Source: Minwuia thermotolerans
GTDB lineage: Bacteria > Pseudomonadota > Alphaproteobacteria > Minwuiales > Minwuiaceae
Direction: 5' to 3'
NCBI GenBank assembly: GCA_021604565.1
Contig: BQJF01000028.1
Location: forward strand, 1-46,575
DNA length: 46,575 bases
The translations under genes were made by a program, and so were the position numbers. Every line of letters begins with the position of its first letter. Position 1 is the first letter of the stretch. Positions 24,034 to 32,945 of the stretch are shown in pieces. The notes under the pieces are model-generated. The model saw nothing but the letters and a program-made list of their open reading frames with translations, did no database searches and was not told the origin of the DNA.

Positions 24034-25569
24034 TCAGAGGTCGTCCAGCCGACCGAGAATGCGCTCAGCGCTGGATCGAAGGGCCACCCGCGTATCCTCC
24101 TTCATCCGGTCCCAGGTACTGTAGACCGGGCCGAGGCGCGGATTGCCCCGCAGCGTGTCCGCGTTGCGGGCAAGGAAATCCCAGTACAGCGCGTTGAAGG
24201 GGCAAGCACCCTCCCCCGTCCTCTGTTTCACGCTGTAGGTGCAACTGCCGCAATAGTCCGACATGCGGTCGATGTAGCTGCCGCTGGCAGCATAGGGTTT
24301 CGATCCCAGCAGCCCCCCGTCCGCGAACTGGCTCATGCCCAGCGTGTTCGGCAGTTCGACCCACTCGAAGGCATCGGCATAGACCGACAGGTACCATTCA
24401 TGCACCTGCTGAGGTCGAATCCCCGCGAGCAAGGCGAAGGTGCCCGTGACCATCAGGCGCTGGATATGGTGCGCGTAGGCCTGTCGCCTTGTCTGGTCGA
24501 TCGCGGCACGAACACATGCCATCCTGGTCTCACCGGTCCAGTAGAAGGCAGGCAGATCCCGCGTCGCATTCAGGTGATTCATCTCCGCATAGTCCGGCAT
24601 CTTCAGCCAGTAGATGCCCCGCACATATTCCCGCCAGCCAATGATCTGGCGGATGAACCCCTCGGCAGCGTTCAGCGGCACGTCGCCATTCCGCCAGGCC
24701 CTTTCCACGCGCTGACAGAGATCCAGCGGATCAAGCAGCCCGACATTGATGCAGGGCGACAGCACGGAGTGATACAGGAAGTCCTCTCCCAGCAGCATCG
24801 CGTCCTGATAGTCGCCGAAATGCGGCAGGGCCTCATCCAGAAAGCGGTCGCGCGCCTGCTCTGCCTTCTCCCGCGTCACGGCAAACCAGAACGGTTCCAG
24901 ATCACCGAACCCATCAGGAAACCGTTCCGCCACCAGTTGCAGCACCGTCTTCGTCATGTCGTCGGCGCGGGCCTGCCGGGGACGGGGCATGAAAAGGTCG
25001 GTCTCGGCAGGCTTCCGGTTCTGCTTGTCGAAGTTCCACTTTCCGCCAGCCGGCTTGTCACCATCCATCAGCAGACCGGTCTTCCTGCGCATCTCGCGAT
25101 AGAAGCGCTCCATGCGCAACTGCTTGCGGCCAGAGGACCATTCGGCGAATTCCGTGCGGGAGCAGAGGAAGCGATTGTCCGGCAGTACATCGACCGGCAA
25201 GCCAAGGCCGTCCGACCAGCCTTCGACCATCTCCGCGACGCGCCATTCCCCTGGCTCCGTCAGCCGTATCCTGTCCGGCGCATGCCGATCAATCGCACGT
25301 GCGACCTCGCCCGTGAAGCTGCCTGCGTTGGCCTCGTCATCAAGCTTCACATAGTCGACCTGCCAACCATCCTCGGAAAGCTCCGCCGCGAAGTGGCGCA
25401 TGGCGGAGAGGATGAAGGCGATCTTCTTGCGGTGATGCGGGACGTAGGTCGTCTCCTCCGCCACTTCCGCCATCAGCACCACATCCCGCGACCTGTCGGC
25501 CTCCGCCAGCGCTGGCAGGCCGGAGCTGAGCTGGTCGCCCATGATCAGGATCAGATTCTTCGCAGTCAT
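24034..25569 (-). CDS. FeS bacterial cryptochrome/photolyase (PhrB-like (6-4) photolyase)
   Basis: A 511-residue FAD flavoprotein with an N-terminal alpha/beta domain (about 5-135) and a helical FAD domain. Four cysteines that hold a 4Fe-4S cluster in Agrobacterium PhrB (350, 438, 441, 454) are here at 352, 440, 443 and 456, a constant offset of two. Family members repair (6-4) photoproducts with blue light, and some also sense light. The start at 25569 (MTAKNLILIMGDQLS) is where the family begins; the long upstream extension is discarded. It is divergent from the epoxide-hydrolase-like gene across 136 bases with no obvious operator. Confidence 0.92.
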   Translation of the reverse strand: MTAKNLILIMGDQLSSGLPALAEADRSRDVVLMAEVAEETTYVPHHRKKIAFILSAMRHFAAELSEDGWQVDYVKLDDEANAGSFTGEVARAIDRHAPDRIRLTEPGEWRVAEMVEGWSDGLGLPVDVLPDNRFLCSRTEFAEWSSGRKQLRMERFYREMRRKTGLLMDGDKPAGGKWNFDKQNRKPAETDLFMPRPRQARADDMTKTVLQLVAERFPDGFGDLEPFWFAVTREKAEQARDRFLDEALPHFGDYQDAMLLGEDFLYHSVLSPCINVGLLDPLDLCQRVERAWRNGDVPLNAAEGFIRQIIGWREYVRGIYWLKMPDYAEMNHLNATRDLPAFYWTGETRMACVRAAIDQTRRQAYAHHIQRLMVTGTFALLAGIRPQQVHEWYLSVYADAFEWVELPNTLGMSQFADGGLLGSKPYAASGSYIDRMSDYCGSCTYSVKQRTGEGACPFNALYWDFLARNADTLRGNPRLGPVYSTWDRMKEDTRVALRSSAERILGRLDDL

Positions 25570-25705
25570 GGAAAGCCCCTCGCCGGATGAGCTCCTGATA
25601 CGGCTGTCCACGTCATACGGGTCACTCCGGCGTCGTGGCGGGTTGGCAAGCAACGCTCGCCGGTACAAGAATGCCGCGACACCGACCCGCACAGGAACCT
25701 GCACG

Positions 25706-26809
25706 ATGAAACTGCCCGACGGAATCCGGACGCGCGACCTGCCGGGCATCAATGGCCTGGACATGCGGGTGCTGGAGGCAGGGGACCCTGCCGACCCGCT
25801 GATGCTGTTGCTGCACGGCTTCCCGGAACTGGCCTGGAGCTGGCGCAAGGTCATGCTGCCGCTCTCGGCACTGGGCTACCATGTGGTGGCACCGGACCAG
25901 CGTGGCTATGGCGGCACAACCGGCTGGGACGGTCGCTATGACGGCGACGTGCGGAGCTTCTGCATGATGAACCTGGCGCGCGACATTGTCTGTCTGGTGG
26001 CTGCGCTGGGGCAGGATCATGTCGCGGCGCTGGTCGGCCATGATTTCGGCTCCCCCGTTGCCGCGCACTGCGCCCTGCTGAGACCGGACATCTTCCGCTC
26101 GGTTGCCCTGATGAGCGCGCCCTATGGCGGACCTCCCGCACCGGACCGGGGTCAGGCGAAGCCCGATCTCGACGCGGCACTGGCCGCTCTCGACCGGCCC
26201 CGGAAGCACTATCAGTGGTACTATTCGGAACCGCAGGCAGACCGCGACATGCTGGATGCGCCGCAGGGCCTGCATGATTTCCTGCGTGCCTATTATCACG
26301 CGAAGAGTGCCGACTGGCCGGGCAATCGGCCCTTCCCGCTCACTGGCTGGACGGCAGGCGAACTGGCGAAGCTGCCGACCTACTACGTCATGGACCGGGC
26401 CGCGACCATGCCGGAGACCGTTGCGCCGGAGATGCCGACGGCGGAACAGGTCGCGACCTGTGACTGGCTGCCGGACGATGAACTCGCGGTCTATGCGGAG
26501 ACCTTCGCCCGCACCGGTTTCCAGGGTGGTCTGAACTGGTACCGCTGCGCCATCGACCCGAACATCGGCGGCGAGATGGAGCTGTTTCACGGGCGTACCA
26601 TCGACGTGCCCTGCACCTTCATCGCCGGTGCCTCCGACTGGGGTATCCAGCAGTCTCCCGGCGCGCTCGATGTCATGCAGGGTCCACGCGTGACCAGCGA
26701 CTTCCGTGGGTTGCACCTGATCGACGGCGCAGGCCACTGGGTGCAGCAGGAACAGCCGGAGGCCGTGGTCGCTGCGCTGACCGGCTTCCTGAACGGCCTC
26801 GGGACATGA
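25706..26809 (+). CDS. Alpha/beta hydrolase, epoxide-hydrolase-like
   Basis: A 367-residue protein of the epoxide hydrolase branch. The oxyanion motif HGFPE lies at about 36-40. The nucleophile elbow is GHDFGSPVA, with Asp as nucleophile. GAGHWVQQEQPE near the C-terminus carries the catalytic His. The lid has the long RKHYQWYYSEPQADRDM segment, giving candidate Tyr residues for epoxide opening. The start at 25706 (MKLPDGIRTRDLPG) fits family length. It overlaps the PNPOx gene by four bases. Substrate unknown; haloalkane dehalogenase is a less likely alternative, because the HGFPE motif favours epoxide hydrolase. Confidence 0.85.
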   Translation: MKLPDGIRTRDLPGINGLDMRVLEAGDPADPLMLLLHGFPELAWSWRKVMLPLSALGYHVVAPDQRGYGGTTGWDGRYDGDVRSFCMMNLARDIVCLVAALGQDHVAALVGHDFGSPVAAHCALLRPDIFRSVALMSAPYGGPPAPDRGQAKPDLDAALAALDRPRKHYQWYYSEPQADRDMLDAPQGLHDFLRAYYHAKSADWPGNRPFPLTGWTAGELAKLPTYYVMDRAATMPETVAPEMPTAEQVATCDWLPDDELAVYAETFARTGFQGGLNWYRCAIDPNIGGEMELFHGRTIDVPCTFIAGASDWGIQQSPGALDVMQGPRVTSDFRGLHLIDGAGHWVQQEQPEAVVAALTGFLNGLGT

Positions 26810-27252
26810 AGCGCAAGGGCCCCTGGAGCCGCGCGGAGACGGATGCCTTCCTGACCTCGACGACCGTGCCACTGCGTCTGGCAGCCATCACCGAGTCCGG
26901 CCGGCCAATGCTGGTGTCCGTCTGGTTCGCGTGGGAAGACGATGCCCTCTGGTGCGCCTCCCCCATGCAGGCCGACATCGTCCGCGCCCTGCGCCACAAT
27001 GATGCCTGCGCCTTCGAGGTTTCGGTGGAGGCACCGCCCTACTACGGCGTGCGCGGACAGGGCCGTGCGGAGATCCTGCCCGACGGCAAGGACCGGCTGC
27101 GCGACCTGCTGATCCGCCACGGTGGCGACCCGGACAGCGACTTCGCGCAATGGCTGCTGGGCCGCGACATCGCCGAAGCCACCTTGCGCATCACCCCCGA
27201 CCGGCTGACAAGCTGGGACTTCCGGAAGCGCATGGGCAACGCGTTCGGCTGA
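26806..27252 (+). CDS. Pyridoxamine 5'-phosphate oxidase-fold protein
   Basis: A 148-residue flavin-reductase-like split-barrel protein. The core, [31 protein letters not shown], is the usual FMN or F420-type PNPOx start, followed by [29 protein letters not shown]. It is much shorter than biosynthetic PdxH and lacks its PLP-binding C-terminus, so it is not a vitamin B6 enzyme; it probably binds FMN or haem. It overlaps the hydrolase gene (ATGA). The 142-base gap to serC contains the serC promoter and leader. Confidence 0.8.
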   Translation: MKRKGPWSRAETDAFLTSTTVPLRLAAITESGRPMLVSVWFAWEDDALWCASPMQADIVRALRHNDACAFEVSVEAPPYYGVRGQGRAEILPDGKDRLRDLLIRHGGDPDSDFAQWLLGRDIAEATLRITPDRLTSWDFRKRMGNAFG

Positions 27253-27311
27253 CAGCATTCTCCAATCTGACCATGTTGCGCCGCACAATTGTCGCAGGCC
27301 CGTGTCGCGTG

Positions 27312-27339
27312 TTGACCAGCGAATGTCGCCGCCTAATAT
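27312..27339 (+). promoter_or_regulatory. Sigma70-type promoter of serC-serA
   Basis: TTGACC (27312-27317) and TAATAT (27334-27339) are 16 bases apart, one of the best matches to the consensus in this window. Transcription would start near 27346, giving a leader of only about 50 bases before the serC ATG at 27395. The elements are directly visible; activity is inferred. Confidence 0.6.
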
Positions 27340-27345
27340 CCGCGG

Positions 27346-27394
27346 CGGGTCACGCCCCCCCAACGGGGCGCTTCGTTCTGGAAGGAACGCCATC
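27346..27394 (+). promoter_or_regulatory. Short structured serC leader sequestering the ribosome binding site (candidate serC RNA motif)
   Basis: Two hairpins fill the leader. Hairpin A pairs CGCCCC (27353-27358) with GGGGCG (27365-27370). Hairpin B pairs CGTTC (27374-27378) with GAACG (27385-27389), and its loop and 3' side hold the GGAAGGAA ribosome binding site. A conserved 'serC' RNA motif upstream of serC-serA in alphaproteobacteria has been described, and as I recall it is a two-hairpin element. I propose this is a member; I could not compare it with the covariance model. Confidence 0.5.
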
Positions 27395-28552
27395 ATGAAG
27401 AAGCCAGAAGTGCGCCCAGCGGCGCCTCATTTCTCGTCCGGTCCCTGCGCCAAGCGCCCCGGATGGTCCCCTGAAATCTATACCGATGCCCCGGTGGGCC
27501 GATCCCACCGCGCCGCCATCGGCAAGGCGCGCCTGAAGGAAGTGCTGGACCGCAGCCGCGCCATCCTGGGCCTGCCCGACGACTATCGCATCGCCATCGT
27601 TCCCGGTTCCGACACCGGCGCGGTGGAAATGGCCATGTGGTCGCTGCTGGGCCCGCGCCCGGTGGACATGCTGACCTGGGAAAGCTTCGGCGCCGGCTGG
27701 GTCACCGATGTGGTGAAACAGCTTCGCCTCGACGACGCACGGGTCATCGAAGCCCCCTATGGGGAGATCGTCGATTTCGCCGATGTCGATTTCGACCATG
27801 ACGTCGTCTTCACCTGGAACGGCACCACCTCCGGCGTGCGCGTGCCCGACGGCAGCGGCATTCCTGCCGATCGTCAGGGCCTGACCATCTGCGACGCCAC
27901 CTCCGCCGCCTTTGCCATGGACCTGCCGTGGGACAAGCTGGATGTGGTCACATGGTCCTGGCAGAAGGTGCTGGGCGGTGAGGCCGCGCATGGCATGCTG
28001 GTGCTGAGCCCGCGCGCCGTGGAGCGCCTGGAAAGCCACACGCCTGCCTGGCCGATGCCGAAGATCTTCCGCCTGACCAAGGGCGGCAAGATCAATGAGG
28101 GCATCTTCAAGGGGGAGACCATCAACACCCCGTCGATGATCGCCGTGGAAGACCAGATCGACGCCCTGCGCTGGGCCGAGTCCGTTGGTGGCCTGTCCGG
28201 GCTGATCGCGCGGGCGGACGCCAACACGCAGGTCATCGCCGACTGGGTTGCGGCGTCCGACTGGGCCGCCTTCCTGGCCAGGGACCCGGCGACGCGGTCC
28301 ACCACCTCCGTCTGCCTGTCCATCACCGATGACTGGTTCACCGGACAGGACGAGAAGGCGCAGGCCGCGATCGCCAAGCGCATCGCGACCCTGCTGGAAG
28401 ATGAAGGCGTGGCACTGGACATCAACGGCTACCGCGATGCCCCGGCGGGCCTGCGGGTCTGGTGCGGTGCCACCATCGAGGTCTCGGACGTGCAGGCGCT
28501 GGTGCCCTGGCTCGACTGGGCCTGGCAGCAGGTCCGCGCCGAGGCGTCCTGA
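27395..28552 (+). CDS. serC: Phosphoserine aminotransferase (alphaproteobacterial type)
   Basis: A 385-residue class V PLP enzyme that converts 3-phosphohydroxypyruvate and glutamate to phosphoserine and oxoglutarate. The alphaproteobacterial/archaeal type is recognised by [17 protein letters not shown] at the N-terminus and [21 protein letters not shown], where Lys191 holds [15 protein letters not shown] is the substrate-phosphate region. I choose the start at 27395 ([13 protein letters not shown]), just after the structured ribosome binding site; an upstream in-frame extension would run through the promoter. serA follows after 78 bases. Confidence 0.95.
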   Translation: MKKPEVRPAAPHFSSGPCAKRPGWSPEIYTDAPVGRSHRAAIGKARLKEVLDRSRAILGLPDDYRIAIVPGSDTGAVEMAMWSLLGPRPVDMLTWESFGAGWVTDVVKQLRLDDARVIEAPYGEIVDFADVDFDHDVVFTWNGTTSGVRVPDGSGIPADRQGLTICDATSAAFAMDLPWDKLDVVTWSWQKVLGGEAAHGMLVLSPRAVERLESHTPAWPMPKIFRLTKGGKINEGIFKGETINTPSMIAVEDQIDALRWAESVGGLSGLIARADANTQVIADWVAASDWAAFLARDPATRSTTSVCLSITDDWFTGQDEKAQAAIAKRIATLLEDEGVALDINGYRDAPAGLRVWCGATIEVSDVQALVPWLDWAWQQVRAEAS

Positions 28553-28630
28553 CGCGGCCCCGCCCGCTTCCTTTCCAAATCACGTGTACAGCATTCCCCG
28601 CCGGCGCGCGGGGAAGACGGAGACAATCCA

Positions 28631-30211
28631 ATGCCCAAGGTCCTGATTTCAGACAAGATGAGCCCCCTCGCCGCGGAAACGTTCAAGCGCATGGGGGTCG
28701 ACTATGACGAGAAGACCGGCCTCAGCCCCGACGAACTGAAGGCGATCATCGGCGACTATGACGGCCTCGCGATCCGTTCCGCCACCAAGGTGACGGCGGA
28801 TATCCTGTCGGCGGCGAGCAACCTGAAGGTCATCGGCCGCGCCGGTATCGGTGTCGACAATGTGGACATTCCCGCCGCCACGGCTGCCGGTGTCTGTGTC
28901 ATGAACACCCCGTTCGGCAACTCCATCACCACTGCCGAACATGCCATCGCCATGATGTTCGCGCTGGCCCGCCAGATCCCGCAGGCCAATGCCTCCACGC
29001 ATGAGGGCAAGTGGGAGAAGTCGAAGTTCATGGGTGTGGAGCTGACCGGCAAGACCCTGGGCATCATCGGCTGCGGCAACATCGGCGCCATCGCGGCCAG
29101 CCGCGCGCTGGGCCTGCGCATGAAGGTGGTGGCCGCCGATCCGTTCCTCAGCCCGGAACGCGCCGCGGAGATCGGCGTCGAGAAGGTGGAACTGGACGAG
29201 CTCTATGCCCGCGCCGACTTCATCACCATGCACACGCCGATGACCGACCAGACCCGCAACATGATCAATGCGGAAAGCCTGGCCAAGATGAAGGACGGCG
29301 TGCGCATCATCAATTGCGCCCGCGGTGGTCTGATCGTGGAACAGGACCTGAAGGACGCGCTGGACTCGGGCAAGGTCGCAGGCGCGGCGCTGGACGTGTT
29401 CCAGACCGAACCGGCGAAGGATAACATCCTCTTCAACCATCCGAACGTGGTGACGACCCCGCATCTGGGCGCCAGCACGACGGAAGCGCAGGTCAATGTG
29501 GCGCTGCAGGTTGCGGAGCAGATGGCCGACTTCCTGGTGCATGGCGCGGTCACGAACGCCCTCAACATGGCCTCCGTCACAGCAGAGGAAGCACCGAAGC
29601 TGCGCCCCTACATGCAGTTGGCGGAGCAGTTGGGCGCCTTCATGGGCCAGACGGTGCGCACCGGCATCAAGTCGATCCGCATTGCCTATCAGGGCCATGT
29701 CGCCACCCTGAACGTGAAGCCGCTGTCAGCCATCGTCATCCAGGGCCTGCTGGCGCCGCTGCTGGACTCGGTCAACATGGTCAATGCGCCGGTGCTGGCC
29801 AAGGACCGCAACATCCGCATCGTCGAGGAGCGTGACGAGAACCCCGGCGACTACCAGACCGCCATCCGCGTCTTCGTGGAAACCGGCAGCGGCATCCGCT
29901 GCATCGGCGGCACCCTGTTCGCCGGTGAGAAGCCGCGCGTGGTCGAGATCGACAATATCGCCATGGAGGCGGAGATCGGCTCCAACATGCTGTACCTGCG
30001 CAACCACGACAAGCCGGGCTTCATCGGCCAGCTCGGCACCCTGCTGGGCGCGGCAGGTGTCAACATCGGCACCTTCCATCTGGGCCGTTCCGGCGCCGGT
30101 GGCGATGCCCTGGCCTTCATCGAGGTCGACGGGCCGGTGCCGGAGCAGGTGCTGGGCCAGATCCGCGAACTGAAGGACTACGTGCTGCGGGCCGACTCGC
30201 TGAGTTTCTGA
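28631..30211 (+). CDS. serA: D-3-phosphoglycerate dehydrogenase
   Basis: A 526-residue NAD-dependent enzyme catalysing the first step of serine synthesis. The Rossmann motif GIIGCGNIGAIAA (about 143-155) and the catalytic Arg, Glu and His (NCARGGLI, DVFQTEPA, PHLGAST) are present. An intervening domain (about 320-450) and a C-terminal ACT domain (about 452-526, ending LKDYVLRADSLSF) make it the long, type I form, which is often inhibited by serine. It is co-transcribed with serC. A 279-base gap with an inverted-repeat element follows. Confidence 0.96.
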   Translation: MPKVLISDKMSPLAAETFKRMGVDYDEKTGLSPDELKAIIGDYDGLAIRSATKVTADILSAASNLKVIGRAGIGVDNVDIPAATAAGVCVMNTPFGNSITTAEHAIAMMFALARQIPQANASTHEGKWEKSKFMGVELTGKTLGIIGCGNIGAIAASRALGLRMKVVAADPFLSPERAAEIGVEKVELDELYARADFITMHTPMTDQTRNMINAESLAKMKDGVRIINCARGGLIVEQDLKDALDSGKVAGAALDVFQTEPAKDNILFNHPNVVTTPHLGASTTEAQVNVALQVAEQMADFLVHGAVTNALNMASVTAEEAPKLRPYMQLAEQLGAFMGQTVRTGIKSIRIAYQGHVATLNVKPLSAIVIQGLLAPLLDSVNMVNAPVLAKDRNIRIVEERDENPGDYQTAIRVFVETGSGIRCIGGTLFAGEKPRVVEIDNIAMEAEIGSNMLYLRNHDKPGFIGQLGTLLGAAGVNIGTFHLGRSGAGGDALAFIEVDGPVPEQVLGQIRELKDYVLRADSLSF

Positions 30212-30240
30212 TCAGGTCGGACCGACATGTGCTGATACTC

Positions 30241-30376
30241 CCTCCCCCTTGACGGGGGAAGGTCGGGATGGGGGTGAATCGGCGAAGCCGAGACGGCGTT
30301 GAATGTTCGTGCTGCAGCCTGCGGCTTCACCCCCATCGACCGCTGCGCGGCCACTTCCCCCGCAAGGGGGGAAGAG
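30241..30376 (+). repeat. Long inverted-repeat intergenic element
   Basis: The left arm (about 30245-30278, CCCTTGACGGGGGAAGG ... GATGGGGGTGAA) is matched by the reverse complement of the right arm (30326-30373, TTCACCCCCATCGACC ... ACTTCCCCCGCAAGGG), with small insertions. The centre holds GGCGAAGCCG and GCAGCCTGC, which also pair partly. The end CTTCCCCCGCAAGGGGGGAAG is itself palindromic. It resembles REP/RPE-type dispersed elements; a degenerate relative is at 7268. Directly seen; mobility or a terminator role is inference. It fills most of the gap between serA and the hydrolase. Confidence 0.65.
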
Positions 30377-30490
30377 AAAAAGAGTCACGCTATCGAGAGC
30401 CGCATGCGTTCCCCAGCCAGGGGGATTGCCCCGGCGGGCGCTGCGTGTTGGACTGCGGGCAGCAACCCAACCATGCGGAGCCGCAGCAAG

Positions 30491-31282
30491 ATGATCGTCG
30501 AACAGATCTGGACCGGAAACAACTATCGGAACTTCAACTACCTGATCGTCTGCCCGGAAACCGGCGAGGCCATGGCCATCGATCCGCTGGATCACGAGAA
30601 ATGTCTGGCGAAGGCGAAGGAGAAGGGCTGGCAAATCACCCAGGTCCTGAACACGCATGAACACGGCGATCACACCGGCGGTAACCGTCAGGTCATCGAG
30701 GCCACTGGCGCAAAGCTGCTGGCCCACGCCAATGCAAAGGACAGCATCCGCGGCATCGACCGTGGACTGGTGGCGGGTGACGTCATCAAGGTCGGCAAGA
30801 CGGTAGAGATCGAGGCGCTGGACACTCCCGGTCACACGATGTGCCACATCTGCCTGAAGACCCACACGGACCAGCCGTCCCTGTTCAGCGGCGACACGCT
30901 GTTCAACGCAGGGGCCGGCAACTGCCACAACGGCGGCCATCCGGAACAGATGTACGAGACCTTCGCGAAACAGCTCGACACCCTGCCCGACGACACCCTG
31001 CTCTATCCGGGACACGAATACCTGATCGGCAACCTGAAATTCACGCTCGACCGGGAACCCGATAACGCCCGCGCGCAGGAACTGCTGTCGGAGGTCGAGA
31101 ACCAGGACCCGGATCAGGCGCTGGTGACAACGCTGGGGCTGGAAAAGGAAGTGAACACCTTCTTCCGTCTGCGCAGCCGTTCCGTCATCGAGGAACTGCG
31201 CAAGAGCTTCCCCGACCTGCCCGACGACCCGACCCCGCGCGAAGTCTTCCTGAAGCTCCGCGAACTGCGCAACAGCTGGTAG
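30491..31282 (+). CDS. gloB: Hydroxyacylglutathione hydrolase (glyoxalase II)-like
   Basis: A 263-residue metallo-beta-lactamase-fold enzyme. The binuclear metal site motif THEHGDHTGG (about 55-64) is followed by TPGHTMCHIC, FSGDTLFNAGAGNCHNGG and YPGHEYLIGNLKF, and the C-terminal glutathione-thioester domain has EVNTFFRLRS. It would hydrolyse S-lactoylglutathione to lactate and glutathione. The start at 30491 (MIVEQIWTGNNYRN) is the family N-terminus; the long in-frame extension through the repeat element is discarded. It is convergent with the sigma factor gene, one base apart. Confidence 0.9.
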   Translation: MIVEQIWTGNNYRNFNYLIVCPETGEAMAIDPLDHEKCLAKAKEKGWQITQVLNTHEHGDHTGGNRQVIEATGAKLLAHANAKDSIRGIDRGLVAGDVIKVGKTVEIEALDTPGHTMCHICLKTHTDQPSLFSGDTLFNAGAGNCHNGGHPEQMYETFAKQLDTLPDDTLLYPGHEYLIGNLKFTLDREPDNARAQELLSEVENQDPDQALVTTLGLEKEVNTFFRLRSRSVIEELRKSFPDLPDDPTPREVFLKLRELRNSW

Positions 31283-31283
31283 G

Positions 31284-32519
31284 TCATAGACGTGTCGGCG
31301 CCTGTCGTTTCAGGTGCCGACGAACGGCCTCGTTCGGAGCCAGGTGGATGGCGAGGTCCAGCGCCACGTCAGCTTCCGCCAGCCGTCCCAGGTCGCGCAG
31401 GTAGCGCGCGCGTGTCGCGTGAAACAGGTGATACTCCTGAAGCGCAGCTCCATCCGGGACAGCGGAAAGGCCAGCTTCCGGTCCCGAAACCTGCGCAACC
31501 GCAACGGATCGGTTGAGAGCGACGACGGGGTCATCCGAGATCAGGACCAACTGGTCATAATAGTTCAGGATCGATTGCCAGTCCGTATCTGCCCAGCGGG
31601 CTGCCAATGCATGCTCGGCCGCTATGCCAGCAAGCAGATGCCAGACAGTCGGTGCCGACGCCCCCTTTGACCGCCCAAGATGCCGCAGACCGGTGCCAAT
31701 CAGCCGCCCGTCCCAGAGCCCACGATCCTGGTGTTCCAGATCGACGAGTTCACCCACCACCTGCCGGGCGGGCAGACGCGCCGTCAGCAGGTGAAACAGG
31801 GCAGCCAGCGCATGAACTTCCGGGGTCGCGGTCGTCGGGTTCCGGGTCAGCACCAGGCTCAGTCGGGTTGCTTCGACACACAGTTCCTCCCTGATCCAGC
31901 GGGACTGGTCGTTGCCACCATAGCCCCCGTTGAACAGCAGATAGAGGGTGTTGAGAACCGGTCGCAGCCGCTCGGCAACGTCACCGCCCGGCAGTGCTGT
32001 TACCTCGACCGCGCCCAGCTTGCGCAGTCGGGCCTTGCCGCGCGAGATCCGCTGCGCTGCAGTTGCTTCGTCCAGCAGCAGCGCGGCGGCGATCTCCCGC
32101 GTGCTGAAGCCGCAGGCCAGCCGCAGGGTCAGGGGGACTGATGTCTCCGGGCCGTTGACCGGATCGCAACAGAGAAACAGCAGGCGCAGTTCCTCGTCCG
32201 CGACCAGCAGATCGACCGGTATCCATTGATCGCCGACTTCAGAAAGCATGACATCGGTTCCTGTCCGGTCCGACCGGCGCAACCGATCCAGAGCCAGCCG
32301 CTCCGCCACGCGCCAGAGCCATCCGGCGGGATTGTCGGGAATGCCCTTCCACGGCCATGTCCGGCAAGCGCGTAGCAGCGATTCCTGTACGATATCCTCC
32401 ACATCATCAACCGCCGCGGGGCCAAACCGGCCAAGCAGGATTGCTGTCATGCGACCCGACTCCCGGCGAAACAACTGGTCAGCCAGTTTCTCCACCGGAG
32501 AGTCGGGAACGCCGGTCAT
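31284..32519 (-). CDS. ECF42-type RNA polymerase sigma factor
   Basis: A 411-residue extracytoplasmic-function-like sigma factor with a long C-terminal extension. Region 2 is about 15-85 (DDVEDIVQESLLRACRTWPWKGIPDNPAGWLWRVA). Region 4 is about 128-170 (LACGFSTREIAAALLLDEATAAQRISRGKARLRK). The remainder is the DUF6596/TPR-like domain with LNTLYLLFNGGYGG and LNRSVAVAQVSGPEAGL. ECF42 members have no anti-sigma factor and are controlled through this C-terminal domain. Its partner DGPF/YCII gene is two bases upstream on the same transcript. The inducing signal is unknown. Confidence 0.9.
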   Translation of the reverse strand: MTGVPDSPVEKLADQLFRRESGRMTAILLGRFGPAAVDDVEDIVQESLLRACRTWPWKGIPDNPAGWLWRVAERLALDRLRRSDRTGTDVMLSEVGDQWIPVDLLVADEELRLLFLCCDPVNGPETSVPLTLRLACGFSTREIAAALLLDEATAAQRISRGKARLRKLGAVEVTALPGGDVAERLRPVLNTLYLLFNGGYGGNDQSRWIREELCVEATRLSLVLTRNPTTATPEVHALAALFHLLTARLPARQVVGELVDLEHQDRGLWDGRLIGTGLRHLGRSKGASAPTVWHLLAGIAAEHALAARWADTDWQSILNYYDQLVLISDDPVVALNRSVAVAQVSGPEAGLSAVPDGAALQEYHLFHATRARYLRDLGRLAEADVALDLAIHLAPNEAVRRHLKRQAPTRL

Positions 32520-32521
32520 GA

Positions 32522-32881
32522 TCAGTCCATGGTCTGTATCTGGCGGATCTCGATGGGCTTGCCACGTTCGGCATGGGGACAGCCGCGCGCAATGGTCTCA
32601 GCCGCTGCATAGTCATCGGCGATGATCAGGAAGTAGCCGCCGATCACATCCTTGGTCTCGCTGTAGGGACCGTCGGAGACGATCATCCCCTGCCCCGACG
32701 CACCGCTGCGGATGATCCGTCCCGGATCGTCTGTCAGCTTCTCCCCACCTGTGAGATGCCCTGATTCCCGCCATTTCTGGCTCCAGGCACGGTAGCGCGC
32801 GATGATCTCCTGCATCTCGGCGGCGGAAAGCTCCGCATCGTCCGTGGCATCATCGTGCAGCAGCAACATGAACTGACCCAT
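32522..32881 (-). CDS. YCII-related DGPF-domain protein, ECF42 partner
   Basis: A 119-residue protein with the ferredoxin-like YCII fold. MGQFMLLLHDD is the usual opening. The segment VSDGPYSETKDVIGGYFLI contains the family motif, normally DGPFAETKE, here with Tyr for Phe. DGPF proteins are the conserved genomic partners of ECF42 sigma factors; their biochemical job is unresolved. It is the first gene of a two-gene transcript starting at the ECF42-like promoter. GGAGACCGGAG precedes the ATG at 32881. Confidence 0.88.
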   Translation of the reverse strand: MGQFMLLLHDDATDDAELSAAEMQEIIARYRAWSQKWRESGHLTGGEKLTDDPGRIIRSGASGQGMIVSDGPYSETKDVIGGYFLIIADDYAAAETIARGCPHAERGKPIEIRQIQTMD

Positions 32882-32945
32882 CTCCGGTCTCCCTGTCTCT
32901 TTTCATCGGATGGTACGGGCGATCATCGCCCGCTTCACCCCAAGA

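Noticed and set aside
26806..27252. PdxH (pyridoxamine phosphate oxidase of vitamin B6 synthesis)
   Set aside because: At 148 residues it lacks the PdxH C-terminal substrate-binding region; only the split-barrel fold is shared.
27327..27347. Hairpin CGCCGC/GCGGCG upstream of serC as part of the leader RNA
   Set aside because: It overlaps the -10 element (27334-27339), so it should not be transcribed from the proposed start.
30299..30490. Extended N-terminus for the hydroxyacylglutathione hydrolase
   Set aside because: The extension runs through the inverted-repeat element, and the family N-terminus begins at the ATG at 30491.
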